Shown piece by piece: positions 1-8,683 of a stretch of 64,000 nt of DNA. The notes below the pieces were generated by a model. The model ran no database searches. It had not been told where the DNA came from and saw only the letters and a list, made by a program, of their open reading frames with translations. The DNA is from Rhodohalobacter mucosus. Its GTDB lineage: Bacteria > Bacteroidota > Rhodothermia > Balneolales > Balneolaceae. The stretch covers positions 434,001-498,000 of the forward strand of contig NZ_QGGB01000005.1 in the NCBI RefSeq assembly GCF_003150675.1, read 5' to 3'. How positions within the stretch are numbered: the stretch's first letter is position 1; every line of letters starts with the position of its first letter. The position numbers and the translations under genes are program-made.

Positions 1-1
1 T

Positions 2-229
2 GAGCAAAAAAAATCCATATTGGGATATTTTCAGAAACGGCCGCTTACGGTTAATCAAATTGATGAGATAATTTCCATCTACAGAAGTACCGGTACGATT
101 GAGGAAGCCGAGAAGCAAATCGGCAGCTACTATAAACGCGCCGAGTCGGCCCTGGATAAGTTTGTTGATTCAAACTATAAACAAGATCTTTCTAACCTTA
201 TAAATTACCTGAAAAACCGTGAAATTTAG
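2..229 (+). CDS. Polyprenyl diphosphate synthase, C-terminal fragment
   Basis: The reading frame is open to the left window edge, so only about 75 C-terminal residues are visible. They carry the end typical of trans-isoprenyl diphosphate synthases: a KKSILGYFQKRPLT stretch, a G-T-I-E-E-A helix, then a helical tail ending L-I-N-Y-L-K-N-R. In this family the enzyme chain-elongates FPP or GPP with IPP to make the quinone side chain. The catalytic DDxxD motifs lie outside the window, so the product length cannot be judged. A TTG at 20 could be misread as a start, but the alignment to the family continues upstream of it. Recognition rests on the tail only. Confidence 0.65.
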   Translation, partial: EQKKSILGYFQKRPLTVNQIDEIISIYRSTGTIEEAEKQIGSYYKRAESALDKFVDSNYKQDLSNLINYLKNREI

Positions 230-233
230 TTTA

Positions 234-1058
234 ATGCGTACGTTATCCTTTCTGTTGTTGATGTCGGTACTTTTTATTTCATGCCGCAGTAACGATCTGA
301 TCAGGCCCGGAGATACAATAGAAGTGGCTTTCGAAAAAGCAATGAACCAGTACAGGGAAGGAGATTACCCGGAGGCTGCACAAGCTTTTGAAACCGTCGT
401 TTCGATCGGCAGGGGCACGGATATTGGTCAGGAAGCGCAGTATTACCTGGCAGAAAGCTATTATAATGACAGGCGATACCTTCTGGCCGCTTCCGAATAT
501 GAGCGGTATGCGCAGTTTTATCCCAACTCCTTTCGCCGGGAGGTCGTAGATTTTAAGCGGGCTGAGTGCTACTACTTCCTGAGCCCGCGTTACCGGCTCG
601 ATCAAAGCTACACCCGCCGGGCCATTGAGAATCTGAGGCTGTTCAATTCCCGTTTTCCTGATTCCGAATACGCCGAAAAATCAGCTCAGTACATCATAGA
701 ACTGCGGGAAAAGCTCGCGCGTAAGAAATATGAAGCCGCCAACTTCTATAAAAGAACCAGCCGCTATGAAGCGGCCGCGATCTACTACGACCTGGTGATT
801 GATGACTATCCTGAAACGGAATGGGCCGAACGCTCACTCGCAGAACAAATGGAAGCGTATATTCTTTACGCGGAAAACAGCGTTCCAGAGCGTCAGGAGG
901 AGCGGTTCAGACTGGCACTGGAATCGTATAATACATACATGCAGCTCTTTCCCAGGGGCGAATACCGCAGCAGAATGGAAGAGCTTTTTGATAGGGCACA
1001 GGATGGCCTCGATGGTATTGCAGGCAATATCCGGCCCAGTACTTCCTCTACCCAATGA
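234..1058 (+). CDS. bamD: BamD-like outer membrane assembly lipoprotein
   Basis: This is an outer-membrane lipoprotein of the BAM complex that helps insert beta-barrel proteins. I chose the ATG at 234: the protein then opens with a short hydrophobic signal and a lipobox (LFISC, Cys17). A GTG at 219 would overlap the previous gene and push the signal back. The mature part has TPR helices (YREGDYPEAAQAFE, RRYLLAASEYERYAQFYP, SRYEAAAIYYDLVIDDYPE) with the spacing of YfiO/BamD. The length of about 274 residues fits the family. It starts 4 bases after the synthase stop and is followed 10 bases later by nadD, so these genes are probably co-transcribed. A generic TPR lipoprotein is the alternative. 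Confidence 0.8.
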   Translation: MRTLSFLLLMSVLFISCRSNDLIRPGDTIEVAFEKAMNQYREGDYPEAAQAFETVVSIGRGTDIGQEAQYYLAESYYNDRRYLLAASEYERYAQFYPNSFRREVVDFKRAECYYFLSPRYRLDQSYTRRAIENLRLFNSRFPDSEYAEKSAQYIIELREKLARKKYEAANFYKRTSRYEAAAIYYDLVIDDYPETEWAERSLAEQMEAYILYAENSVPERQEERFRLALESYNTYMQLFPRGEYRSRMEELFDRAQDGLDGIAGNIRPSTSSTQ

Positions 1059-1068
1059 GTCCGCTGAA

Positions 1069-1650
1069 ATGATGAAAAGGAGGGTCGGCATATTTGGCGG
1101 AACGTTCGACCCGGTTCATTCCGGACATATCGAAGCTGTACACTCATTTCTGGAGAGTGGTCTGATCGATGAAGTATGGGTGATGTTGACTCCTGACCCG
1201 CCACACAAGCGCCACAGAAGCAAACATACTCCGTATAAACATCGTCTCAGGATGCTGGAACTTGCATTCAGTGAGACGGAGCGCGTAAAAATATGTACTC
1301 TTGAAAGGGAACTGCCACAGCCTTCATATACCCTGCAAACGCTTCAGCATCTCACAACAACCTACCCGGATACCCGTTTTTTTCTATGCCTCGGTGAAGA
1401 TTCGGTCAGCTCATTTCATACCTGGCACCGCTACAGGGACATATTGAGTGATTTTTCACTTATGGCGGTGAAAAGGCCGGGATCAGACGCGGTAGAGGCA
1501 GAGGATGAAGTGCTGGAAAAAACAATTTTTCTGGAACATAAACCGGTTGACATATCTTCAACGGCTATAAGGCAAAATGGATCGGACATGGAGCAGATGG
1601 TGCCTGACACCGTGGCTGCGTATATGGAAGAACATGAACTTTATACCTAA
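1069..1650 (+). CDS. nadD: Nicotinate-nucleotide adenylyltransferase NadD
   Basis: The enzyme joins nicotinate mononucleotide to AMP from ATP in NAD synthesis. The N-terminus has the nucleotidyltransferase signature GIFGGTFDPVHSGH (residues 7-20) with the HxGH motif as HSGH, and the C-terminus has the ISSTAIR motif that closes the ATP site. The open frame extends far upstream inside bamD, but homology begins at the double ATG at 1069/1072, just after the bamD stop. That gives 193 residues, normal for NadD. RsfS often neighbours nadD in other phyla but is not seen here. Confidence 0.93.
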   Translation: MMKRRVGIFGGTFDPVHSGHIEAVHSFLESGLIDEVWVMLTPDPPHKRHRSKHTPYKHRLRMLELAFSETERVKICTLERELPQPSYTLQTLQHLTTTYPDTRFFLCLGEDSVSSFHTWHRYRDILSDFSLMAVKRPGSDAVEAEDEVLEKTIFLEHKPVDISSTAIRQNGSDMEQMVPDTVAAYMEEHELYT

Positions 1651-1659
1651 TTTTACCTT

Positions 1660-2661
1660 ATGAAGAGAGGTGAATTTTTAAAAACAGCACTAACCGGAGC
1701 TGTATCCCTGCCCGCGCTTGGAAGGCTTGCCATTGGGAACGGAACTCTGACTAAGCCCCGTGTATTGCGTGAAGGGGATACTGTGGCTTTGACCGCTCCT
1801 GCAGGCATTGTGTATGATGAAAATGAGTTTATTAGAATGCAGGGTGTTCTGGAGTCGATTGGCTTAAGGGTGATCTTCGGGGAGCATGTTCGTAAGCGAA
1901 ACGGTTATCTGGCGGGCACCGACCGTGAGAGGGCAGAGGATATAAATCGTTTTTTTGCAGATCCCGGCGTGAGCGCAATCGTTGCTGTGAGGGGAGGGTG
2001 GGGCTCGGCCCGTATTCTGCCGCTGCTTGATTTTGATCTGATCAGGGCCAATCCGAAGATCTATTGCGGATTCAGCGACAACACAACACTGCACCTTGCA
2101 CTGCTTCGCTATGCTGAACTGGTTAGTTTTCACGGTCCAAACGGCACGTCGGAGTGGACCGATTTGACCGTTCAGAATTTTAAATCCGTCTTGATGAACG
2201 GCGATCAAACGGTGTACAGATCAAAAAGCGATGTTGAAACCCTGGTCAGCGGCATGGCAGAGGGGCGTCTCATAGGAGGGAACCTGTCCATTCTCACAAC
2301 GTCGCTGGGAACACCCTATCAGCCCGATACGGAAGGTGCAATCCTCTTTGTTGAAGACATTGGTGAAGAGCCCTATAAAGTAGACCGGATGCTCACTCAT
2401 CTTGGTCAGGCGGGTATGCTAGACGGAATCAGGGGATTTATTTTTGGCAGGTGCACCGACTGCCCGGAGCCTTCATCTTCCGGTTTTACGCTGAAGAGTG
2501 TTTTGCTTCACCATATTCGCCCGCTCGGCGTTCCTGCGATTATGGGTGCCGATATCGGACACGACTCTCATAATTTTACGATTCCAATGGGTCTTCAGGC
2601 TGTCCTTGATGCAACCGGAGGCGTTTTCAAGCTTCTGGAGCCGGCCGTAAAAGAGGCCTGA
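1660..2661 (+). CDS. LD-carboxypeptidase (peptidase S66, LdcA/MccF family)
   Basis: S66 serine peptidases cleave the L-Lys(or mDAP)-D-Ala bond of tetrapeptide stems in peptidoglycan recycling, or process microcin-like peptides. The nucleophile is in GFSDNTTL (Ser139), with the VRGGWGSARIL loop before it. The glutamate of the C-terminal domain lies in FVEDIGEEPYKVDR and the histidine in DIGHDSHNFTIPMG, so the triad looks complete. The first 27 residues (MKRGEFLKTALTG...) form a Tat- or Sec-like signal, which is unusual because classical LdcA is cytoplasmic. A periplasmic site is therefore inferred. It starts 9 bases after nadD. Confidence 0.85.
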   Translation: MKRGEFLKTALTGAVSLPALGRLAIGNGTLTKPRVLREGDTVALTAPAGIVYDENEFIRMQGVLESIGLRVIFGEHVRKRNGYLAGTDRERAEDINRFFADPGVSAIVAVRGGWGSARILPLLDFDLIRANPKIYCGFSDNTTLHLALLRYAELVSFHGPNGTSEWTDLTVQNFKSVLMNGDQTVYRSKSDVETLVSGMAEGRLIGGNLSILTTSLGTPYQPDTEGAILFVEDIGEEPYKVDRMLTHLGQAGMLDGIRGFIFGRCTDCPEPSSSGFTLKSVLLHHIRPLGVPAIMGADIGHDSHNFTIPMGLQAVLDATGGVFKLLEPAVKEA

Positions 2662-2741
2662 TGGTTCAGGCGTATCCGTCAGTGTAACCGGCATTTTCCG
2701 GAATGCGTACAGAGCGCAACGTCTTGGTTAGTGTGGAGAGA

Positions 2742-4742
2742 TCAGTATTTCAGAAGTCTTTCCATTGTCTCCTTCAGCCTGAAACTGGCCAGGTAGCCCT
2801 CTTCAAGATTCCGGTTGAATGGAATCGGCATGTTGAGTGAAGAGCAGCGCATAACCGGGGCATCAAGCCATTCGAATGCCCGCTCGTTGATACCGGCCGA
2901 TATTTCGCTCATAGGCCCGAGGATCTCGGATGGTTCCTGAAGCAGCAGGGCCTTGCCCGTTTTACGTATTGAAGATATGACGGTTTCCCAGTCGATCGGG
3001 GCAAGTGACCGCAGATCGATGATTTCAATCCCGTAGCCGAGATTTCTGTACTCTTCAGCGATATCCTTAGCCCAGACTACACCGTAGCCGTACGTGATAA
3101 GTGACAGGTCATTGCCGGGCTGCACAACGCGTGCTTTCTCCAGGGTAACCAGCCGGCAATGATCGGATGTGACCTCTTTAATGCTTCGATACAGTTTTTT
3201 GTGTTCAAAAAAGAGAACCGGGTTCGGATCGTAGAGTGCAGTATAGAGCATATTCTGAGCATCTTCCACGGAAGAGGGCACCAGCACGCGCATTCCCGGC
3301 ACCTGCATGAACCAGCTTTCAGGTGATTGAGAATGAAAGGGCCCTGCACCTACGCCTCCGCCGTGCGGCGCGCGAATGGTTACATTAAGGTCGGGGGTCC
3401 ATCTGTAACGCGATTTGGCAAGGTTATTCACAATTTGATTAAATCCGCAGCTGATGAAATCGGCAAACTGCATCTCAACAATGGGTTTGAAGCCCTCAAT
3501 GGCCAGTCCGATAGCCGCGCCTATTGCCCCTGATTCAATGATCGGCGTATTTCGGATACGGTCTTTTCCAAAGAGTTCGTGAAACCCTTCCGATGCCTTG
3601 AAAACACCGCCGTACTCGGCTACGTCCTGTCCCAGCAGGAGGAATGAATCGTCTTCACTCAGGGCTTGTTTCTGAGCCATATGCACCGCATCGATCACCC
3701 GTTTCTCCGACTTTTCGCGGGCCTTGCCTGTTTCAGTGACTTTTATATCAATATCCTTCCGGCTGCGCAGTCCGGCGTGTTCAAGCTCGGTTTTTATATC
3801 GAAGACAGGTTCATCCGTTTTGAGGGCTTTATTCAGCTGTTTTCTGAAGCTTGCTTCAACCTCTTCCTGAATTGTTTCCAGCTCACTGATGTGTTTTGCA
3901 ATTCCCTCTGTGAGGAGCCACTCTTCAAAGCGAAAAATCGGATCTTTCGGCTGCCATTTTTCAAATTCCTCGTCCGGCACATAAAACGTACCCGAAGCCT
4001 CTTCGTGCCCCCTGATCCGAAAGGTTTTCGCCTCTATCAGAACGGGCTGTCCCTGAATGGCAATTTCCCTGGCCTGCTTTACAGCTTTCTGAACGGCAAA
4101 AAAATCATTCCCGTCAATCCGCATCCCCTCCAGACCGTATCCCGCCGCCCGGTCTGCAAGGTGTTCACAGGCGTACTGTTCCTTCACCGGTGTGGATAGG
4201 CCGTAGCCGTTGTTTTCGATCATAAACACGACGGGCAGTTTCCAGACGCCCGCCAGGTTCAGGGCTTCATGGAAGTCGCCCTCACTGGTAGCACCGTCAC
4301 CGCAAAAACTGAGGGCAATACGGTTCTCGCCCCGAAGTTTGCATGCCAGGGCGATGCCATCCGCAACGGGCATGGTTGCCGCCAGATGTGAGATCATCCC
4401 AAAAATATGATAGTCTGTTGTTCCGAAGTGAAAAGAGCGATCACGCCCTTCTGTGAAACTATTCTGCTTTCCAAATAGTTGACAAAAAAGAGGATATAAA
4501 GGAACACCTCTTGTGGTGAATACACCCAGGTTCCTGTGCATGGGGAGGATGTAATCGTTTTTATTCAGGCTCAGCGCAGATCCTACGGAGATGGCTTCTT
4601 GTCCGATTCCCGAAAACCACTTGCTGATTTTATTCTGGCGCAGAAGCAGCAGCATCTTTTTTTCTATGAGCCTGGGAAGCAGCAAATGGCGATAATATTC
4701 CAGTGCTTTATCTCTGGAAATTATTTTTGATGGGGCTATCAT
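2742..4742 (-). CDS. Fused alpha-beta 2-oxoacid dehydrogenase E1 component
   Basis: A single 666-residue chain carries both halves of a thiamine-diphosphate E1 enzyme. The alpha half (about 1-325) has GIGQEAISVG, MHRNLG and the ThDP/Mg motif GDGATSEGDFHEAL... ending IENN (148-178). The beta half (about 345-666) has LLGQDVAEYGGVFKASEGF, the R-x-R-N-T-P-IIESG segment and the E1b transketolase C-terminal domain. Such E1s decarboxylate branched-chain 2-oxoacids or pyruvate and pass the acyl group to an E2 lipoyl domain. The fused form is common in Bacteroidota, usually called branched-chain E1. No E2 or E3 gene is nearby, so the substrate is uncertain. Confidence 0.9.
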   Translation of the reverse strand: MIAPSKIISRDKALEYYRHLLLPRLIEKKMLLLLRQNKISKWFSGIGQEAISVGSALSLNKNDYILPMHRNLGVFTTRGVPLYPLFCQLFGKQNSFTEGRDRSFHFGTTDYHIFGMISHLAATMPVADGIALACKLRGENRIALSFCGDGATSEGDFHEALNLAGVWKLPVVFMIENNGYGLSTPVKEQYACEHLADRAAGYGLEGMRIDGNDFFAVQKAVKQAREIAIQGQPVLIEAKTFRIRGHEEASGTFYVPDEEFEKWQPKDPIFRFEEWLLTEGIAKHISELETIQEEVEASFRKQLNKALKTDEPVFDIKTELEHAGLRSRKDIDIKVTETGKAREKSEKRVIDAVHMAQKQALSEDDSFLLLGQDVAEYGGVFKASEGFHELFGKDRIRNTPIIESGAIGAAIGLAIEGFKPIVEMQFADFISCGFNQIVNNLAKSRYRWTPDLNVTIRAPHGGGVGAGPFHSQSPESWFMQVPGMRVLVPSSVEDAQNMLYTALYDPNPVLFFEHKKLYRSIKEVTSDHCRLVTLEKARVVQPGNDLSLITYGYGVVWAKDIAEEYRNLGYGIEIIDLRSLAPIDWETVISSIRKTGKALLLQEPSEILGPMSEISAGINERAFEWLDAPVMRCSSLNMPIPFNRNLEEGYLASFRLKETMERLLKY

Positions 4743-4841
4743 TAATGATGATTTTATGTGTAATTTATTTGGTTATCAATAACCCGGTCTGGCAACGGAA
4801 ACGGAAAAGTAACTGACCATATGGACAGGAAAAAAAAACAA

Positions 4842-4876
4842 TTTGTCAAACACCATTTAACCGGAACGTAGCTTTT
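4842..4876 (+). promoter_or_regulatory. Candidate Bacteroidota-type promoter of speD
   Basis: A TTTG at 4842-4845 is followed after 23 bases by TAGCTTTT (4869-4876), one base away from the TAnnTTTG -7 element used by the Bacteroidota primary sigma factor. The -7 box ends 27 bases before the speD start. The match is by eye only and the spacer is at the long end of the known range. Confidence 0.35.
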
Positions 4877-4903
4877 TAATACAAAACTTTCAGGCATTGC
4901 ATA

Positions 4904-5308
4904 ATGGAAGCACTTGGAAAACAAATTTTGGTAGAGTTTTACGATTGCGATCAGGCCAAGATCAATGACGTAGCCTACATCGAAAATTCATTAATCACGG
5001 CAACTGAAGCATCCAATGCTACAATCATTTCCCACAATTTTCACAAGTTCAGCCCCTACGGTGTGAGCGGCGTTGTAGTGATTGCGGAATCACACGTAGC
5101 TATTCACACATGGCCCGAATATAATTATGCAGCCGTCGATATTTTTACCTGCGGAGACACCATTGAGCCCTGGACCATTCAGGAGAAGTTGAAGGAGTAT
5201 TTCGAATCGCAAAATGTCTCCAGCATGGAGATGAAAAGAGGTTTATTTAAAGTGCCCAGAGGTCAAAAGCTCCTCTTCAAGCCCAGCCAGGAGCTTCAAT
5301 CGAACTGA
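4904..5308 (+). CDS. speD: S-adenosylmethionine decarboxylase proenzyme (bacterial class)
   Basis: This pyruvoyl enzyme makes decarboxylated AdoMet, the aminopropyl donor for spermidine. The 134-residue proenzyme has the self-cleavage site AESHVAIHTWPE with Ser63, plus His68 and Cys83 (FTCGD). These are the same positions as in the well-studied Thermotoga maritima enzyme. Cleavage at Glu62-Ser63 would give the beta chain and a pyruvoyl alpha chain. It leads a polyamine block with the arginine decarboxylase and spermidine synthase downstream, after a 218-base gap with no other gene. Confidence 0.95.
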   Translation: MEALGKQILVEFYDCDQAKINDVAYIENSLITATEASNATIISHNFHKFSPYGVSGVVVIAESHVAIHTWPEYNYAAVDIFTCGDTIEPWTIQEKLKEYFESQNVSSMEMKRGLFKVPRGQKLLFKPSQELQSN

Positions 5309-5526
5309 TACCCGATGCATCGAAAAGTTTGGAGAATTGAATTGCGGCCGTAAGAATTGAATCAGTGAGAATATTTTCCCCTGCATTCAGCTTCTTCGGA
5401 GCCCGAAACGGATCTCTTCATTACAGCACGCTTTCAGGCAAATCAGCTTTTCAGGCTCTCTTCTTGCATCCATTTCAAAAATTTAATCAATAACACACGA
5501 AATTCAGGAAAAAGGATCTATCCACT

Positions 5527-6003
5527 ATGATGGTAAATACGCCAAACTGCTATGCTCTTGTACGGGGTGCTGCCGAAGGCCGCACCAGGCTTAATGCTTT
5601 TGATCTGGCTCTGCTCAATGCAGGTGTCGGCGATACAAATCTTATGCGTATGAGCAGTATACTGCCTCCCGCAGCCCGACAGGTTGATATTGGTGAAGTT
5701 GTACTGCCGAAAGGCGGGCTCATTCCCCTGGCCTATGCGAGTATCGACGGCACCATGCCGGGTCAGCTAATCTCCTGTGCCGTCGCCGTGGGTATCCCGG
5801 AAGATGACAGAGAGCCCGGTGTTATTATGGAATTTGAAGATCACGCACCGCTATCCAATGTGGAGGAAATTGTTCGTCAGATGGTGGTTGATGGTTTTGA
5901 TTATCGCAACCGAAAGCTGCGGGAGGTGAAATCCCTTGGCATTGAGCACAAAGTGGAGCGTTGCGGATCCGTTTTCGCCGCGGCCGTACTTTGGTATTTG
6001 TAG
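5527..6003 (+). CDS. pdaD: Pyruvoyl-dependent arginine decarboxylase
   Basis: The protein converts arginine to agmatine using a pyruvoyl group made by self-cleavage. The site is RMSSILPPAAR, with the scissile Ser43-Ser44 pair matching the Ser-Ser pair of the Methanocaldococcus enzyme. The GVGDTNLM segment before it and the VIMEFEDHA acidic segment (99-107) after it are family features. At 158 residues it has normal length. Finding the pyruvoyl enzyme here means polyamines start from arginine. No agmatinase or agmatine deiminase is in the window. The start at 5527 could also be the ATG at 5530. Confidence 0.92.
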   Translation: MMVNTPNCYALVRGAAEGRTRLNAFDLALLNAGVGDTNLMRMSSILPPAARQVDIGEVVLPKGGLIPLAYASIDGTMPGQLISCAVAVGIPEDDREPGVIMEFEDHAPLSNVEEIVRQMVVDGFDYRNRKLREVKSLGIEHKVERCGSVFAAAVLWYL

Positions 6004-6007
6004 AAGG

Positions 6008-6037
6008 GGTGAGTAGTGAGAAGGCAGAAGGCAGAAG
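6008..6037. repeat. Short degenerate tandem repeat after pdaD
   Basis: Right after the pdaD stop the sequence becomes word-like: GTGAGTAGTGAG followed by GAAGGCA twice (6020-6033) and GAAG. Purine-rich repeats of this kind recur in other gaps of the window. No coding or terminator function is visible. Confidence 0.5.
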
Positions 6038-6252
6038 TGAAAAGCATTCACTACGCAAGTGCATTATATTATACATCTTAACACTTTAATACTTAGTGTA
6101 GCCTGCTGCGTTCAGCTCGTGGCCTGAACCCTGATGACCTCTGATTGGAGAGTAGTGATTTGAGAACTCTGATGAACTTTTACTATCAATAAGTACCCCG
6201 CACATTATATCCCCTACACACTGCTGGCAGTGACATACTGTACACTGTAGCC

Positions 6253-6280
6253 CTGACACACTGAACACTGACACACTGAA
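6253..6280. repeat. 13-base direct repeat just before speE
   Basis: CTGACACACTGAA occurs twice exactly, at 6253-6265 and 6268-6280, ending 5 bases before the speE ATG. Further degenerate copies of ACACTG precede it from about 6215. The gap between pdaD and speE (282 bases) holds no gene. The repeat replaces any normal ribosome-binding region, so a role in speE translation is possible but not shown. Confidence 0.7.
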
Positions 6281-6285
6281 TTACC

Positions 6286-7137
6286 ATGCCTTTACAATAC
6301 AACGAATACTACAATGAACGGACCGGCCTGACGGTAGGGCTGAAGAAGCTTCTTTTTTCTGAGCAGTCGGAGTATCAGCTGGTGGAAGTCTATGAAACCG
6401 ACACCTGGGGCAACCTTATGACGATCGATGGTATGGTAATGCTGAGTGAGCGCGACGAATTTGTGTATCATGAGATGATCAGTCACGTTGCCATGTTTAC
6501 GCATCCGGAGCCAAAAAATGTGCTGATTATTGGCGGAGGAGACGGAGGCACGGCGCGGGAAGTGATGAAACACGGCTCAGTAGAGCGGGTTGACATGGTA
6601 GAGATCGACAAGACGGTTGTTGATGCATCAAAGCGCTGCTTTCCCGGTGTGGGCGACTTTGCCAACCCCAGGCTCAACGTACTTTACGAGGATGGCATCG
6701 AATTTGTCAAAAACACCAGGGAGAGCTATGATGTGATCATCATCGATGGATCAGATCCTGTAGGTCCTGCGGAGGGACTTTTTGAAAAGGAGTTTTATTC
6801 CTACTGCTTTGATGCCCTGAGCGAAAACGGTGTACTCACGGCTCAGACGGAAAGTCCCTGGGTGGAATCCTATCATCCAAGCATGAAAAAGGTGTATCAC
6901 GCTGTTGATGATCTTTTCCCTTTATCGGGCATGTACCTGGCCTATATCCCACTCTACCCGGCCGGGATGTGGTCTATGGCCTGTGCCTCCAAAAAGGAAG
7001 ATCCGCTTGGCCGTGCAGCCCACGATAGGGCGGAGGCTGCAACCGGAATTATTTCTACACTCAGGTACTACAATGCGGCGGTTCACCGGGGTGCTTTTGC
7101 GCTTCCCAATTTCGTGAAAGAGATTATCAGTAGATAG
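6286..7137 (+). CDS. speE: Spermidine synthase (polyamine aminopropyltransferase)
   Basis: The enzyme moves the aminopropyl group from decarboxylated AdoMet to an amine acceptor. Visible motifs are the N-terminal beta-strand domain, the Rossmann glycine loop IIGGGDGGTAREV (81-93), the VEIDKTVVDASKR strand and the catalytic loop IIDGSDPVGPAEGLFEKEFY (152-171), where Asp154 and Asp157 are in the usual places. At 283 residues it is of E. coli SpeE size. It completes the speD-pdaD-speE set. Whether it uses putrescine or agmatine cannot be told from sequence. Confidence 0.95.
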   Translation: MPLQYNEYYNERTGLTVGLKKLLFSEQSEYQLVEVYETDTWGNLMTIDGMVMLSERDEFVYHEMISHVAMFTHPEPKNVLIIGGGDGGTAREVMKHGSVERVDMVEIDKTVVDASKRCFPGVGDFANPRLNVLYEDGIEFVKNTRESYDVIIIDGSDPVGPAEGLFEKEFYSYCFDALSENGVLTAQTESPWVESYHPSMKKVYHAVDDLFPLSGMYLAYIPLYPAGMWSMACASKKEDPLGRAAHDRAEAATGIISTLRYYNAAVHRGAFALPNFVKEIISR

Positions 7138-7547
7138 AAAAAGGCTGTCCAAAATCGGGAGAGAGGTCAGCCATGGAGGCCCGGATTTTTGGATTGGAGG
7201 TCTTTGGCCGGAGCCCCAAAACTATGCTCTTCATACCCTGAAAAAAGGAACCAATTCATCTTTTTGACGCATATCCGCATACATCGGATAATCTGCTCAC
7301 TTTTACATGCCGGTGCGGCCTGCCTGCGGTTTGAAATCCGCCATTCATATAAAAGCAGAGTTAATGAATTCAATGGCTTGGAAGCCGGATGTTAATGCGT
7401 TTTTATAAAGCCGGAACGCAGTCCATTTTGGTCAGTATTAGTTGTCACCTAAATAATTTAGGCTTGGAAATGCCTTTAAAAATCTTCTTATATAGAATAT
7501 CATAAAACAATGCAGCGCAATGAAATAAATTGTATATCCAATAAAAT
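7138..7547. other. 410-base gap with no convincing gene
   Basis: This region lies between the convergent speE and DUF445 genes. The short open frames in it overlap on both strands and show no family signature. The only clear structure is the 15-base palindrome CCTAAATAATTTAGG at 7448-7462. The right-hand part, from about 7430, is AT-rich. I see no T-tract hairpin that would serve as a strong terminator. Confidence 0.5.
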
Positions 7548-8675
7548 TTATTGATACAGCATTCTGTCGGCTGTGTACACGCTGATACCTGCTGTTCCAA
7601 GTACAATCAAACTAAGAACCGGCTGCCAGATTACCAGTCCGCCGATGGTGCCCAGCAGTGCTCCCAGGTACTGTATGGTTTTGAGCTGCTCATTGGTTGC
7701 GTTCATGATCATTCTCTCCAGCTTCATTTCATCGTACCGGCTCAGGTTCTCTTCTACAATCTGTTGTACATCAAACCGGTTTACAAGGTTAAACAGGATG
7801 GCCGTGATGGCATCATCCAGTTCTTCACTGCTCTCACTGATTACACCCGGCAGTTCATCGAGCAACTCATCCACAAAACCGATTTTTCGCCTTACTGAAA
7901 AAGGGATTTCATCCAGCGTTGATTCAATGAGTTCATGCAGCTGTTTGCCTTTCAGAAGGGTATAGGTTTTTACTGCTGTTCGTTCAATCGGATTCTTTTC
8001 CAGGCGCTGTTCTATTTCGTCTGCGATTTCAAAACTGATTTGTTTTTTGACCGATTCGTTTTCAAGGAAAAAACTGATGTAGTCCACGACCCACTCTTTT
8101 ACCTCTTCTCTGAATTCCGTCTGGCGGAAAATCTTCCGCAGGTCGATGGCCGCTTTCCTTCGGTATTTCCTGACGGCATCGGAAGACTCAATTTTCTTCT
8201 TGATGATATCAGGGTTTATGAGGTCTTCCGAAACGGCCAGGGATAGCCGGTAGGCAATGCGCTCTTTTTGGGCAGGTATCAGGCCCTGTCCCAGCAGCGG
8301 CCTTTTACTCAGGGGACGGAAGAGCATTGTAATCGCAATCCAGTTTGTGAGGTACCCGATCAGTCCGCTCACGCTGACAATTCTGATGATGCCTTCAAGC
8401 GGAAAAGTCCATCTGAACAATGACAGGGAGTACCCTTCAAAATCCCACAGAAATGAGAAGCCAAAGAATGCACACAGAATCCAGGGCAGCGGTTTCAGAT
8501 AGGTCAGTATCTTCAGTTTGGGCTGAGAGGGCGGAGGTATGAACGGTTTGGTCTCTTCATTTTCGTCTGCGCGATCATCAATGGCAGATGAGATCAGGCG
8601 GCTTAGCCTGCCTATCCCGCTTTCGCCCGCTGCCGGGGAAACATCTTTTTCCGTTTTGGTTTTATCTTCATCCAT
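7548..8675 (-). CDS. DUF445 family membrane protein
   Basis: This is a 375-residue protein of the DUF445 (YheB/YjiN) family, whose function is not established. After a charged N-terminus there are two or so membrane segments around residues 55-120 that include the family hallmark GLIGYLTNWIAITMLFRPL, then QGLIPAQKERIAYRLS. A long helical region follows (LINPDIIKKKI..., FFLENESVKKQI), and a C-terminal membrane anchor (LGALLGTIGGLVIWQPVLSLIVLG). It begins 8 bases after the topoisomerase-like gene stops, suggesting one transcript. Confidence 0.85.
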   Translation of the reverse strand: MDEDKTKTEKDVSPAAGESGIGRLSRLISSAIDDRADENEETKPFIPPPSQPKLKILTYLKPLPWILCAFFGFSFLWDFEGYSLSLFRWTFPLEGIIRIVSVSGLIGYLTNWIAITMLFRPLSKRPLLGQGLIPAQKERIAYRLSLAVSEDLINPDIIKKKIESSDAVRKYRRKAAIDLRKIFRQTEFREEVKEWVVDYISFFLENESVKKQISFEIADEIEQRLEKNPIERTAVKTYTLLKGKQLHELIESTLDEIPFSVRRKIGFVDELLDELPGVISESSEELDDAITAILFNLVNRFDVQQIVEENLSRYDEMKLERMIMNATNEQLKTIQYLGALLGTIGGLVIWQPVLSLIVLGTAGISVYTADRMLYQ

Positions 8676-8683
8676 ATGCTCTG

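Noticed and set aside
3666-4199. 177-residue open frame on the plus strand inside the E1 gene
   Set aside because: It is antisense to the E1 linker and has low-complexity Phe/Leu-rich content.
7167-7395. Two overlapping short open frames in the speE-DUF445 gap
   Set aside because: They face opposite directions, have no match to any family I know, and lack good starts. They could be a decayed gene, but nothing supports it.
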